A stretch of 64,000 bases of DNA from Triglochin maritima (GCA_963682175.1 OY821777.1:23286001-23350000); one strand, 5' to 3'; counted from the first letter of the stretch, positions 43,066 to 55,450 are shown. The notes: generated from the letters alone by a model not told the origin. Numbers and translations: made by a program.

Positions 43066-44170
43066 GGTGCTCTGTCCAGACGTTGGTTTGGACGATTCGA
43101 GGGGTTTTTAATTTTTGGTTTCCAATTTTCTTAGTTTCAGGGAACCATTAGATAAAGGGGAGTCTACTGGACAAATTTGAGGAACAGAGGACCTAAACAG
43201 ACCGCCCATCAGTGGTTGGAGACCGCCAATTGGCGGCCTTGTGAGGGTGTTTGGCTCTTAAATTTTTTCTGGTAGTTCATTCTGTCATTTGTGTTATCTG
43301 GGAGGCCTATTTTGCATGCTATGACTTCTCGTTTGCTCCCAGATCATTAATCACTCCCCCATTAATCAACTTGGCCCTAAAATCTAAAAGCAAAAGACTA
43401 GACGTTCTTACTTGTTTAGGTCACGCATCATGTATTGACTTAGGCATATAGTTGTCTTTTCTTTTAGCTTTAATTTCAGTTGTTGAGTGCTGGCGTGAGG
43501 TACGCAATTTCCTACACTCATTCATTCATCTCGTATGCCCATGCATTAGTTAGTAGGAATTGCATCAGGACAAGAGTGAGCGAGCATTTGATTGGAGTGA
43601 TTGATTGCTAGATTTAAGCTCAAAACGCTACTAAGGAGGGGCTGTCCCATAAAAGATAAGGTGGGGGATTTCATCACCCTTTCCTTGGCCCCAAAAATCA
43701 CTCTTAATAAAGCCTTAACTAAAAGCAAGTAGACATTGGCCCTAGGATTGTGGGCGCACTAGGAGAGTAATCTAGTTGAGACCGTCATGACCTGATCGGC
43801 ATTGCCTACCTTGTCGATAGTAGGAGGTACTGGATCTCCAGATCTGGTATCACTTGCTGGGCATTGTGGTCCTCGTTGTAGGGAGGTGAGGCGTGTCGAG
43901 GCTAGTGACCTTGAAGTTAGGCGTCGTCTAGCCTAAGGACTCATTGCCTTACATTGTTTGAGTCATGCTTGCTAGTTAGGCTTCTTCCTGATCCCACTAC
44001 CCACGCTAGCTCTAGGGATTCTTCCCTCCTCACCTGAGTCCTCTCCTCATCTATTCTCTACGTGTAGTCTCCTCCTCTAGTACACCATCTGTTGTGTGTT
44101 GTTTAGAGTCGAGTCAAGCTTTTTTATGCGAGGTTGGGCTCGTTCTGGCTAGACCGCTCGACTAGATAGA
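43066..44170 (+). other. E5 untranslated leader
   Basis: Palindrome doublet at 43199-43240 (second copy ACCGCCAATTGGCGGCC). Donor-like GCTGGCGTGAGGTACGC at 43489-43505. GGTGGGGGATTTCATCACCC at about 43660-43679. No coding content. Confidence 0.7.
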
Positions 44171-45621
44171 GTGCATCTTTCTGAGATCGACGGTCTGGGT
44201 GATCGACCATCTCCGCCTCGTGCTCCTTTGGAGCAAGAGGTCAAGTCGTCTCATGGTGGCGGGGGAGACCGGGTTCCATACATGGAGTACCTCGGTCCGC
44301 TCCCACCACCACGTAGACCTCCTTCTCCTCCTCCTCTGACTCGAGAGGAAGGGAGATTCGGTCAAGATCGAATTCTTGGTGCACCACCACCTTTAGCTTG
44401 ACATGATAGATCAATGACCTTGTGGGAGTAGACCCATCCTGTTCGGGCCGCGCAGCCTTCTTGCATAGTTGTTCCCCCTGCTCGCGGGAACAACTATGAG
44501 CTGAGACCTCAATATGTGAGCATGCTTCCAACCTTTACTGCCAATAAGGAGGATCTGTATATCTTTATACGCGAATTCGAGGAAGTATGCTCCATGTTCA
44601 AGCTTCAACAGCTTGACAAGGATTCAGTCTGGTTGAGGATGATTTCTTTCGCATTGAAGGATAATGCGAAGAAATGGATGTATAGCCTCCCGGCGAGCTC
44701 GATTCGGTCATGGGATGACCTTGTGACCATCTTTCTGAAGAGATTTTTCCCTCAAAGGAAGACTCAACAGATACGGCACCAGATACATGAAATGTATCAG
44801 ACCGAGACCGAATCGTTTCATGGTTTCTTTGAGAGGTTCAAGGACCTTCTCCAGCAGTGCCCTCATCATGGACTTGAGCTATGGCAGCTGTGCCAAATTG
44901 TTTATGAGGGCATTAACTACAATACCCGCACATTGTTGGAGTCGATGTGTCAGGGTGACTTCCAAATGAAACCCATCGAGGAGGCATGTGACACTTTTGA
45001 GGCTATGGCTGAGCGTACCTTCGAGTGGGATACCATGAGAGAACCACCAGCCGCCAGGTCTTCTGGTCGAGCTGGATCTTATCATGTTGAGTCAACTATC
45101 GCGTCTGAGGCGAAAATGGCTGCTCTCATGCGTAGGATTGAGAGTTTGGAGATGGACCGAGTTCCTGTAGCTCAGGTCGCTACTCCCGGGTGTAGTAGGT
45201 GTGGACTGTCGGGACATGATGACTTGGAATGCGCTTAAGCTCCAAGAGATACTGAGCATGCAAATGCGATGTATCAACCAAGTCCTCGTAACGACCCGTA
45301 CCGTCACTCCTACAACCCGGGATGGCGTAATCATCCTAACTTCTCTTGGGGGTCTAGTGGAGGCCACGGTCAGAGCTCGCACGCTCAACCTCAACCTCCA
45401 CCTTATCAACCTCCACGCCCATCGGCGACCTACCAACCCCCACATCAAAGGTCTCAGCACCATAATTACCAACCTGGTCAGGCCTCTTCGTCGGGTTATT
45501 CTAACCAGACACCACCACCCCAGCGGGTTGACCCTAAGAACTCTACCCTTGAACAAACCCTTCAAACGTTCATGCAGAGCACTCAATCCATGTTTGCGGC
45601 CAGCAATAATTCGGTCAAAGC
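44171..45621 (+). pseudogene. E5 gag, broken
   Basis: From the likely start at 44171 one frame carries stops at 44399-44401, 44429-44431 and 45236-45238. Capsid domain: YVSMLPTFTANKEDLYIFIR, LKDNAKKWMYSLPASSIRSW, CPHHGLELWQLCQI (about 44510-44900). Zinc knuckle CSRCGLSGHDDLEC (45191-45232), then RNDPYRHSYNPGWRNHPNFS and a Pro/Gln-rich tail, and a helix QTLQTFMQSTQSM. At about 45618 a one-base loss moves the remainder to the next frame (MEMQVSQLAHHLHERE). Structural protein of the particle; cannot be made from this copy. Confidence 0.9.
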
Positions 45622-47100
45622 ATGGAAATGCAAGTTAGCCAGTTGGCTCATCACCTCCATGAACGTGAGAAGTGTCAGTTACCGAATCAACCTGTGGTTA
45701 ATCCCAGGGGTCAGCCTGCTCATACCAGGCAAAATGTACACAATGTTGAAAGTGACCCTTCCCAACATGCCAATGTTGTTCATACCTTGAGATCGGGAAG
45801 GGTCGTTGACAACAATGTGAAAATTCCGGAAGCCAACCCTGTTGGCGAGACTTCCGAGGAGAGTCTTGAGCCTGTCAAGGAACCTAATTCTGAGACTCCT
45901 CCTCGTGATTCTTATGTCCCCAAGGCACCATTCCCTCATCTGTTGACTAAAAAACGAGATGAGCATTGGGATAAGATCGTTGAGGAACTTAGGCAAGTAA
46001 ATGTTAACATCCCGTTGTTGGACGTTGTTCAACAAATGTCACCGTATGCCAAGTTCCTCAAGGACCTTTGCACCACCAAGAGAAAAACAAATGTGCCTAA
46101 AAAGGCCTTTTTGGCCGCCAATGTGGGCTCCATATTGACACAGCCCATGCAAGTCAAATACAAGGACCCAGGTTGTCCAACTGTCTCTTGCATGATTGGG
46201 AATGTGACAATCTCTCAAGCTTTATTGGATTTGGGGTCATCTGTGAATCTCCTGCCTTACTCAGTCTATGTCAACCTTGGAATAGGCGATCTTAAACCAA
46301 CGAGGACAACACTCCAGTTGACTGATAGATCTGTCAAAATTCCACGAGGGAGTGTGGAGGATGTCCTTATCAAAGTGGGTGAGTTCGTATTTCCAGTTGA
46401 TTTCATCATCTTGGATACTGAACCCGTGTCCAACCCACAAGGACAAATTCCTGTGATCCTTGGGAGGCCATTTCTCGCGACATCTAATGCTTTGATCAAT
46501 TGTCGCAATGGCTTGATGAGGTTGTCTTTTGGAAACCTCACGGCGGATTTCAACATCTTCACTCTTGGTAAGCAACCCGGATTCTTCGACGACACTGTCG
46601 GAGCCAATTTCATCCAGGACACGGATGAGCCCGAGTCATTAGGCATGTTCGACTCACATCGACATATATTTGAGGTGCCTAAGGACCAGGTTGCGAGTGA
46701 AGAGAATCTTGAGGAATCCGCCAGCATTTCTTGGGACGAGGAGGCACATCTGGGTGCTTGTTCCTCTTACCCCGTGGCCCTTGAGCCACTTGAAAGTAAC
46801 TCTGAATCCGACAAGGACCCACATCTGGTCGAGCTTAAACCGCTCCCCGATAACCTAAAGTACATCTTTTTAGGGGATAACGTGACCTTCCCACTCATTA
46901 TTGCTTCTGATCTTGCACAAGATCAAGAGGTTGCCCTCAAAAGAGTACTCTTTGAAAACAAAGAGGCAATCGGGTGGTCCTTGAAGGATATCAAGGGAAT
47001 TAGCCATGGTATTGTTCAGCATCGGATCCACATGGAACAGGATTCTAGGCCCCGCAGGGACCCACAACAGAGATTGAATCCTGTACTAAAAGAAACCGTC
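45622..47100 (+). pseudogene. E5 protease region
   Basis: Open from 45622 to the stop at 47248-47250. Pre-protease block VNIPLLDVVQQMSPYAKFL and KRKTNVPKKAFLAAN, catalytic LLDLGSSVNLLP (Asp codon at 46228-46230), ILGRPFLATSNALINCRNGL, then an acidic linker (SYPVALEPLESNSESD) leading into RT. The motif itself looks intact. Start of translation depends on the broken gag upstream. Confidence 0.9.
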
Positions 47101-47949
47101 CGAAAAGAGGTTTTTAAGTGCTTGGATCATGGCATAATCTATCCTATCTCTGATAGTTCGTGGGTGAGTCCTGTCCATGTCGTTCCCAAGAAGTCAGGCG
47201 TGACGGTTGTGGAGAATGAGCATAATGAGCTTATCCCGACACGCCTGTAAACTGGCTGGCGACTTTGCGTTGATTATCGCAAGCTCAATGCGGCAACGCG
47301 GAAAGATCATTTCCCATTGCCATTCATTGATCAGATGTTGGAAAGGTTGGCTGGACATGACTATTATTGTTTTCTTGATGGATACTACGGTTACAACAAA
47401 ATTCCCATCGCCCCCGAGGATCAAGTGAAAACCACATTTACTTGTCCATTTGGCACGTTTGCCTACCGTCGCATGCCCTTTGGGTTATGTAATGCGCCGG
47501 CAACGTTTCAAAGGTGTATGATCAGCATCTTCTCCGATATGGTTGAGCATTTCCTTGAGATCTTCATGGACGACTTTTCCATACTTGTCGCTTCCTTTGA
47601 TGAGTGCCTTCATAACTTGAGCCTTGTCCTCAAGCGATGCCGTGAGAAGAACCTCGGTCTCAATTGGGAGAAATGTCACTTCATTGTGAATCGAGGGATT
47701 GTACTTGGACATGTGGTCTCAAGTAGGGGAATTGAGGTCGATCCCGCCAAAGTAGGTATCATTGCTAATCTCCCACCACCACGTAATGTGAAGGATATCC
47801 GTGCCTTTTTGGGGCATGCTGGATTCTATCGGCGGTTCATTCGGGATTTTAGCAAAATTGCTCGACCTCTCACCGCCTTGTTGGCTAAGGATGCCATTTT
47901 TGAGTTCACACCGAATTGCCACCATGCCTTTTTGACCTTGAAGAAATAG
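47080..47949 (+). pseudogene. E5 reverse transcriptase, broken
   Basis: RT begins near the LKETVRKEVFKCLDHGIIYP block, with an in-frame TAA at 47248-47250 directly before TGWRLCVDYRKLNAA. Then KDHFPLPFIDQMLERLAGHD, FLDGYYGYNKI (a usual Ser is Tyr), FAYRRMPFGLCNAPATFQRC, the catalytic FMDDF at 47562-47576, LGHVVSSRGIEVDPAKV and a GHAGFYRRFI connection block. Ends at TAG 47947-47949, followed by TGA 47956-47958 in the same frame. Athila-like RT, non-functional as it stands. Confidence 0.93.
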
Positions 47950-47958
47950 TTGACTTGA

Positions 47959-48657
47959 GCTCCCATTATTAAGGCACCGGTGTGGACTGAACCCTTTGAG
48001 TTAATGTGTGATGCATCTGACTTCGCTGTGGGAGCAGTGCTTGGGCAACGATTGGACAAAATGCCTCATGTGATTTACTATGCCAGTAGAACACTCAATG
48101 ATGCCCAATTGAACTACACTGTGACCGAGAAGGAATTTTCAACGATCATATTTGCTTTGGAGAAATTTCGGTCATACTTGATTGGCTCCCACGTGATTAT
48201 CTATTCTGATCACACAACCATCAAGCACCTCATGGCGAAGAAAGATGCAACATCCCGACTCTTGAGATGGATCTTGTTGTTACAAGTATTCGATCTCGAG
48301 ATTCGGGACAAAAAAAGGTGTGAAAATGTTGTAGCTGACCACTTGTCTCGTCTAGAGACAACCAACCCACAGGACCAAATCATTGATGACAAATTTCCTG
48401 ACGAGCAGTTTTTCACGATCGAAGAAAACCCTTGGTTTGCCGACATCGTGAACTACCTCGTGACCAAGCAACTTCCTGTGGGTTGGTCAAAATCTGACCA
48501 AACCAAATTTAGATCTTATGTCAGATTCTTCCACTGGGACGACCCCTACCTATTCAAATACTGCTCTGACCAAATTTTTAGGCGGTGCATCCCAGATACC
48601 AAGTTCCAAAGTGTGCTCCACTTCTGCCATTCCAAGGCATGTGGAGGACACTTTTGA
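47959..48657 (+). pseudogene. E5 RNase H and integrase zinc-binding region
   Basis: Same frame as RT after the two stops. RNase [61 protein letters not shown] (catalytic Asp, Glu, Asp visible). It runs into the integrase N-terminus ([23 protein letters not shown]) and stops at TGA 48655-48657 inside the zinc-binding region. Confidence 0.9.
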
Positions 48658-49743
48658 GCAAAGAGAACTGCTGCCAAGTTACTCCAATCTGGATTCTACT
48701 GGCCCTCTCTTTTCAAGGATGCTTACGACTTTTGTAAGCAATGTGATAGGTGCCAGCGCCTTGGCAGGATTGGTCGACGTGACATGATGCCTTTGCAAAA
48801 TGTCCTTGTGATCGACATCTTCGATGTGTGGGGCATCAATTTCATGGGTCCCTTCCCGAACTCGTTCGGGAATGTTTACATTCTGGTGGCCGTTGACTAT
48901 GTGTCTAAGTGGGTTGAGGCTATACCCACAAAGACCAATGACAACAAGGTGGTCACCAAATTCTTGAGGGACATTTTTGCACGATTTGGTACTTCTCGTA
49001 CCATAATCAGCGATACGGGTACCCACTTTTGTAATCGCTCCTTTGAAGTGCTTATGAGGAAATATTCGATCACCCACAAGCTTGCGACCCCATATCATCC
49101 GCGAACTAGTGGGCAGGTCGAAATCTCTAACCGTCAATTAAAGCAAATTCTTGAGAAGACGGTTAGTTCCTCGAGGAAGGATTGGTCAACAAAGTTGAAT
49201 GACGCGTTGTGGGCCTTCCGCACCGCGTACGAGACCAATTTGGGTATGTCCCTATATCGGGTAGTGTACAGCAAGGGTTGCCACCTACCCGTCGAGCTTG
49301 AGCATCGTGCTTTCTGGGCGATCAAGAACCTGAATATGGATCTTGATCAAGCAGGAGTACAACGTAAGCTCGACATTGTGGAATTAGAAGAGCTACGCAA
49401 TGATGCATACGAGAATGCCAAAATTCATAAGTCTCGTGCCAAGATGTTTCACGGTCGCAGGATTATGCGAAAGGTGTTTACGGCCGGGCAGAAGGTGTTG
49501 CTCTACAATTCCCAGCTTCATCTGTTTGCGAGTAAGCTCCGTAGTCGCTGGTCTGGACCGTTTATTGTCCAAACTGTCTATCCTCATGGAGTGGTTGACA
49601 TCTTGAACCCAGGGAATGGGGATGTGTTTAAAGTTAATGGACAACGCCTCAAACCCTACTTGGAGGGGGCACCAGCCGAAGTCGAGGAGGTCATGTTCCT
49701 TCATGAACCTCTCTCACACTCAACCATTCATGCTCCTGCATGA
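48658..49743 (+). pseudogene. E5 integrase, broken upstream
   Basis: Continues in the same frame after the [22 protein letters not shown], then CKQCDRC, completing the HHCC finger. Core: [12 protein letters not shown] (first Asp), IISDTGTHF (second Asp; the usual Gly after it is Thr) and [12 protein letters not shown] (Glu). Then [20 protein letters not shown], and the C-terminal RWSGPFIV block typical of gypsy integrases lacking a chromodomain. Ends with TGA at 49741-49743. The 319-codon stretch from 48784 is open. Confidence 0.93.
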
Positions 49744-51298
49744 GTGGTTGTGCTTTCAGTTTTCAAAAAAAAGAAAAAAAAGTACAATAAAAGACTCCTT
49801 CAGTGAGCATTGTTTGTTGTGGGCCCCAACCCTTGAGTATTTGGGCTCCAATTCTTTCACGTATTTGTATCACTTCCTTAGCATCTCACATGTTTTGAGG
49901 GAAGTTGGGTTTTGTCCATCAACATAGCCCGAAACTTCCCTGTGTACTTCACGTTGGTGAGATCTCTCCTTTTTCATGCATAAATCCATGTAGTATTTTG
50001 CTCGCATTCATTGAGGACAATGCATGAAGTAGGTGTGGGGGGTGTTTTACGTATGTACATAGTCGAGTCTTTTCTTTTGATTTTGTTTTCTTTTGTTTGC
50101 ATTTTTAGGGTCATGTTAGTGTGCTGCATTTGATATCGATATATCTTCTTGCCATGATCCTCGGGTGACGTGTGTTCTTTTGCTTGCCTAGTGCTTCAAA
50201 ATTTTCACATTTCCTTCAAAATCTTCAAGTGTTTTCGAAAGAAAATTTTTTGTGGGTTTTCCGTGTGTTTAGCATGTGCAAAACCGTTGAGAGGCAAAGT
50301 AAAAAGAAAGATCCCAAAATTGTCTTGAACTTGATGCATTAGGATATCTAGTACTGTGGCTTTAGGATTTATCGAGTCGTTAGGATGCACCCCAGTTATC
50401 CTTTGGGGGTGAGTAATCATTGGGTTTCAGTGCTCAAACATTTAATGAAGTCCACCCTAAACCTAGTGAGCCAATAATTCGTGTCTGTTAACTTAAGGAA
50501 GTTTGTGGTAGTCAAGGACCCTCTAAATCTTGTTGTGAGACATTAGTGTAGGGGTTTTGGTTCATGTGTAGATAAGAAATAAGTGAGTAGGTGTTCTTTC
50601 TTCTCGCACCGCTCCTATCACTTGGGAAAGTAGGTCTAAGGGGACTTTGTCCCTGGTGCTTTCGAGTCATCTGACTTGGGATGCGCCGACCGAACTCTCG
50701 TTACACGGGTGGTAGGGATTGCCCTATGTGGAGATGTGGGGAAAGGTGTACGTGATATTGTAAGTCCTCATGGGCAATGATGCACGAAACCTGACCCTGG
50801 CAGAATGAAGCTCCAACTAATAAAAAGAAAAAGAAAAAAATGTGTGAAAAGAAACAAAAAGAAAAAAAATGGTAATGCAAATAAGAACCTAAGTGGACTT
50901 TACACTTTGTAGCACTTGAGGATGTTTAGGTTGTCCTTGTCTTTCACTTAATTCCTTATTTCACTTGCACGAATGGTTCATTAGACTAGGTGTGGACTGA
51001 TCACCTATATAGAGTCGGCCCGTAGCATTAACGCGTCCATTGATCGACAAAATTTGTCCAACGAGTCGAGGTCTAGATTGAATAATGCATCTTGTTCGGA
51101 TTTTGTGGGTATATCCGCTGAAAACCCTCAGGTGACAACACTCCTCCTTCTTGGCAACAAGGAGGTTTAACGGCTTGTTGCACATGCTAAGTGCAACCGT
51201 GATTCCTACGAAAGTGAGTTAGGATTTCTTGTTTCTCGTTTGCTTTTCTTTTTCTTTGTTTTGCTCGGGACTAGCAAAAACTTAGGTGTGGGGGTATT
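49744..51298 (+). other. E5 3' untranslated region
   Basis: No gene and no envelope-like frame. Internal polypurine-like AGGTGTGGGGGG (50031-50042) after CATTGAGGACAATGCATGA, a purine-rich run (50821-50880), the two-hairpin block (51146-51200), 3' polypurine tract AGGTGTGGGGGTATT (51284-51298). Confidence 0.75.
51146..51200 (+). ncRNA. Conserved two-hairpin RNA element (E5 copy)
   Basis: Hairpin 1 CCTTCTTG-GCAA-CAAGGAGG (one T-G wobble). Hairpin 2 ACGG, bulge CTTG, TTGCAC, loop ATGCTAA, GTGCAA, CCGT. Confidence 0.7.
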
Positions 51299-51490
51299 TG
51301 ATTGACATCATTTCATGCTCATATTTGTATCTTATATCCATTATCTTACACCTAAGCAATGCTACGTGACGAGTTTTATGTTTAGTTTTCAGGAATAAAG
51401 AGGTTTGAAGAGAAGAGCCATGAAAGAACCCAAAAGCAGGAAAAAAGGACTTAATTGTGACACCTAGGGACTGAGATGCAATGGAGAAGG
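51299..51490 (+). repeat. E5 3' LTR, first piece
   Basis: First 192 bp of the LTR, cut by the copia element; GAAGG (51486-51490) is the left duplication. Resumes at 57507. Confidence 0.93.
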
Positions 51491-53374
51491 TGAAGGGAAT
51501 GTGTTCTAAAAGTTTTAGTTTTAAATGCCAATTATTATGAATTGAATGATAAATCATTTTGTTCCTTGTTTATGTTATTCGTCTTTTAGAAGTGTTAAGG
51601 AGGAGGTTCTTGGTCCTTAACCGTAGAGCTCTAAAAGATATTGGTTTACATAAAACGAAAGATATTCGCAATCATGGTAATTAACATGGGACATTGATTA
51701 CCGGGTTAAGATTGTCGTGTTGGTCATAGATCATTGTAGCTCTACAAGTGAGTGACAACACGGGTATGCAACAAGTTTAGGGTAAAGGCATTGGTTGGTT
51801 AAGTATGACTTTTGTTGGAGAAGATAGTTAGTCAAAAGACTATCATTGCCCCTCTTAGTAGAGTAATGATATTAGTGGGCCCCTTCATGAAGCAAAGTTA
51901 TAATGTGCACAATGTGTTTTGAGTTAACTCGCATATTTATAACTAGCTTAAAGAGATCAAGAAATGAATACTAAGACAAAGATGACACAATACTACTTTG
52001 TGTGTATTCTTAATATCATGAGGCAAGGGACGGACACAAGTGGTGCACTCCATCACTAAATGGATCGGGTTTTGGTTCGAGTGGAATTAAGACATCTAAC
52101 TAATTGGGAGCTATAATGTGTAGCTAGATACCGCTTATAGCTTGTGATATTAAGCTCTTAATATCACTGCCAACTTAGTTTAGATCCTCCCATAGGTCAC
52201 ACCGCAAAACTGGGAAACAAGAAATGGGGATTTTGAGTTCACAAGATGTGTCGGGTCTCATGTAGAAAATATGACACATGGGGTGAACAAGCAAAATCAA
52301 AATTATGTTGTGATTAATAACATAATTAGAATCTAAATAAAATTCATATGTGATGTAAATATTATGGGGTGTAATGATTGATCATTGCATAGGATAATAT
52401 GTTACATAAGTTGTGAATTTACTACTAATCCCGAAATGTCAAATTTTGTAGGGGTTAAACCAAAATTTGACAACTCTGCAGAACAGTGCTCAAACGGTCG
52501 ACCGGTTAGCAGTACATGGTCAACCGATCGGGCACGGTCGACCGAACATGTCTCGACTGATAACAGGGAATTTTCATCTGTTCGAACGGTCGACCGAAAG
52601 TAATCGGTCGGTTGACCGAACATCGAGATGGAATAATTCACTGTTACGAACGGTCGACCGAGTTATTGAACGGTCAACCGAAACCAGGTTCGAGCGGTCG
52701 ACCGAACCTCCAAACGGTCGACCGGTCCAGACGGTTAATGCAGAATTAATTTAAGAATTAATTAGATCATGCATGGAATTGGTCCATAATTGATTTAACT
52801 CGTGGCTAATATTATTTATTATTAAATAATGGATGGTTACATGGAATTTTGTAAGAAATCATGGGCAAGAGGTTGCACATGAATAGGTAATTTGGAGAGA
52901 ACTTATAAATACAAGTTTATCTCATTACCTCATTAATTCATTCATTGCTTTCTCATGCAAAAATTCTCTCTCCATAATTCTCCACGAAAATTCCTTAATT
53001 CTTAAGTTTAGTTTTAGTTCTTAAGAGATCATCTTCTCAAGGGAATTAAAGAGGGGTTAGTAATTGGATTCTAAACCCTATCGGAGACTGAGAGACTAGC
53101 TTCCCTCTCTCCGATCTTGTTTAGAGTTTGGTGAATACTCGGAGGCATCCGGCGCAGCGAGGAGCATCCCCAACGTCTCCGAATCTTCAAGAAGTTTTAG
53201 AGAACTTCCAGGTATGAATTTCGGAGCCCATATTTGTTTTAATAAAGTTTTGAAACTAGTTATTGAAACAAATTGATGCATGCATGAAATAAATCATAGA
53301 AAATTGTAAATTGATCCTTATTGTGCATAAAAATTTCGAAAATAAATATGTACAATTAAACATGAAATCCTACA
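51491..53374 (+). repeat. E6 5' LTR (1884 bp)
   Basis: Shorter than its partner by about 170 bp: after CACGGGTATGCAA it lacks the stretch present at 55733-55908 of the right LTR. TATAAATA at 52904-52911. Frames inside it are not genes. Confidence 0.93.
52491..52735. repeat. Palindrome cluster CGGTCGACCG in E6 5' LTR
   Basis: About ten copies of ACGGTCGACCG or variants within 245 bp, 170-410 bp upstream of the TATA box; each core is a self-complementary 10-mer around a GTCGAC. Several copies show CG to CA/TG changes (for example GGTCAACCG). The right LTR has the same cluster at about 56618-56862. Confidence 0.9.
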
Positions 53375-53375
53375 G

Positions 53376-53387
53376 TGGTATCAGAGC
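53376..53387 (+). promoter_or_regulatory. E6 primer binding site, initiator tRNA-Met
   Basis: TGGTATCAGAGC, the usual plant copia primer site, one base after the LTR. Confidence 0.93.
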
Positions 53388-54874
53388 TTAGGGTTCAATT
53401 TTCTCATGATTTAAGGCTGTAAACGAATTTAGTTTACCATCTAGGATTTAAACAATTCGATTTACCGGTTTTTTTGGTCTATGAATGTTTGTTATGTAAT
53501 TCTCCATAATAATTCGTTCTGAATGTTTTAAGTGTTTTAAAACATGCCATGTAATTATTAGAATTAAGATTTAGACATTTGTCTAACTTGCAATAATTTC
53601 GTTTTAAGTATAAACGATTATTTTGTAAGAGAATCAACAAAACCGAAAAACTGCGATTCATCTTTCCATTGGAAATTGGATGGATAGCGGTTCATAATTA
53701 ATTTTTGAACTATGGATGCATGAAAAACGTTTTTTGGATTTCAAAATGTTTTTCAAAGAATTGTTTGGGATTCTAGATGCTTGATAAACTAGGATGGATA
53801 GTTTATAGCGATATTGCGTGCATGGATGCTCGAGTTGTCTTTGCAGGAATTGTGGGTTTATATGTTCCAAATCAGAAGTTATGAATGTATGTAATCATTA
53901 TTATACAGGGACTTATGTATGTAAAAGCCAAAATTCTCTCTCTTTCCGTCTTTTAGATAGTTGCATTTGCATATGAGAGGTTTTTACATAGGACTTGCAC
54001 TAGTCGTTTTTTATCGAATGTGAGGAGCATGTTTATTTTCTGTAAAATCTACATCTCCGGTGCAAGAGGAAGTCGCCTCTATAGCGCATCGTTCGAGGAT
54101 CGAAGATCAGGGATCGAGGATCGAAGGGAACATATAAACTCACACGATGTGGATTGTGTGAATGTTTAATTTCTGTTTTTATCTTGCTATGCATGTGATG
54201 AATGTGTTGAATGTTAGGATGTGTATGATTAATAATATGCATGATAACCTAAAATTCTAAATCACATGTTAAATTGTCCAAACGAAAATTAAGAATAAAT
54301 TTCCTTCTTATTTCATCCACTAGCAGCCATTGATCGAGGGATACTCTGCTCGCCCTTAGCGGGAGATAGCTCCCTCCATCTTTGGGAATAGTGGGAGATA
54401 TAATGGTTGTCTGTTGTTGTGCCACAATTAAATATATGAGGTGTGTTTCACCCTAGTGAACCCCAAGTATGTTTAGTTGTGAATACAATGGATAAACGTA
54501 TCTCGTATCAAATGAAAATAAGTTTTCTTAACATTACCTAGAGCCCTCGCTCGGTTTTTGGAAAAGGTTTTTCTTACGAGGATAGGTCGTATTCCCTCAT
54601 AATTAAAACGACAAGAGTCACAAGAGTTTGAAGATGCTAAATGTTGCTAAAATTCAAAAAGATTGTGATTAGAAAATGTTTTCTTACCTTGATATTGTAA
54701 TGTATTCGATAGCCCTTAGCTAGTCTATATTACGATTGATGGGATCTTGGATTGTTGCATTTATGGGCAAAATTTTTATTTGCAACATTTACATTTATAT
54801 TCAATATATGTATGCATGTGTATTAAAACATAAAATTGGCATTAAAAATCCTATATGATTTATTTTGTAGAAAA
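53388..54874 (+). other. E6 leader
   Basis: Untranslated region of about 1.5 kb before gag. Near 54085-54125 there are short GATCGAGGATCGAAG-type repeats. A TTTTGTAG just before the gag ATG looks like a splice acceptor, but no donor was established. Nothing coding. Confidence 0.6.
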
Positions 54875-55438
54875 ATGTCGAACATCCAACCTATGGTACA
54901 ATCCATGATAGAAAAACACCCTTTAGCAAATGATGGCTCAAACTTCATTAGTTGGCAACTCAAACTCAACATCGTGTTAAAGTTTGAGAAACTATCTCAC
55001 ATTTTGGAAGGTCCAATCCCAAACTAGAATGAGAGATTAACTGATGAAGAGAAAGAGGCTAAAGTCAAGTGGGAAGACCAAGAGAACCAAGTTCACGGTC
55101 TTATGCTAGCATCCATGGGTGACTCGCTTCAAGCGAAATACTTGGACTCAAAACCCAAGAAGACCATGGAGGCTTTATCAAAGATGTTCACGGATAGTGC
55201 CCGAAAGGAGCGCTATAAGACCACTATCGCACTCACAAGGTGCCATATGGCGGAGGTAACATCGGTATACATGCATTTTCTCACGATGCAAGGGTACCTT
55301 GAGAAGTTGGCAAAGCTCTCTTCACCAATGCCCGAGGACATTGCTGAAGATATGATTCTTGGCTCTCTAGCCCCGTCCTTCAAGGACTTTGTGATGCACT
55401 ATCACGTGCGTGAAAAAAGGGTTAATGCCAATTATTAA
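54875..55438 (+). pseudogene. E6 copia Gag, shortened, one stop
   Basis: ATG at 54875 (MSNIQPMVQSMIEKHPLAND). Typical copia Gag order: SNFISWQLKLNIVLKFEKLS (the substrate-domain start), then an in-frame TAG at 55025-55027, EEKEAKVKWEDQENQVHGLM, LDSKPKKTMEALSKMF, TTIALTRCHMAEVTSVYMHF, MPEDIAEDMILGSLAPSFKD. It ends at 55438 without the zinc knuckle and without any pol, 188 codons in all, where an autonomous copia polyprotein has well over 1000. Confidence 0.85.
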
Positions 55439-55450
55439 CAAGTGGGAGAT

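Noticed and set aside
44162..44608. Antisense frames opposite E5 gag
   Set aside because: Shadows of the real gag frame on the other strand.
45600..45640. Programmed -1 or +1 frameshift between gag and protease in E5
   Set aside because: E4 has gag and protease in one frame, the break lies inside the gag helix region rather than at a slippery site before protease, and E5 has many other lesions, so a random base loss is likelier.
49744..51298. Envelope-like gene after integrase, as in some Athila elements
   Set aside because: No long frame, signal peptide or membrane segment is present between integrase and the polypurine tract.
52491..52735. Regularly recurring palindromes suggesting a CRISPR array
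   Set aside because: The spacing is irregular, the units are about 10 bp, the copies lie inside a plant copia LTR in both LTRs, and there are no spacers or cas genes.
52385..52754. Overlapping frames rich in RSTE/SVDR in the copia LTR
   Set aside because: They are produced by the CGGTCGACCG array read in several frames and strands.
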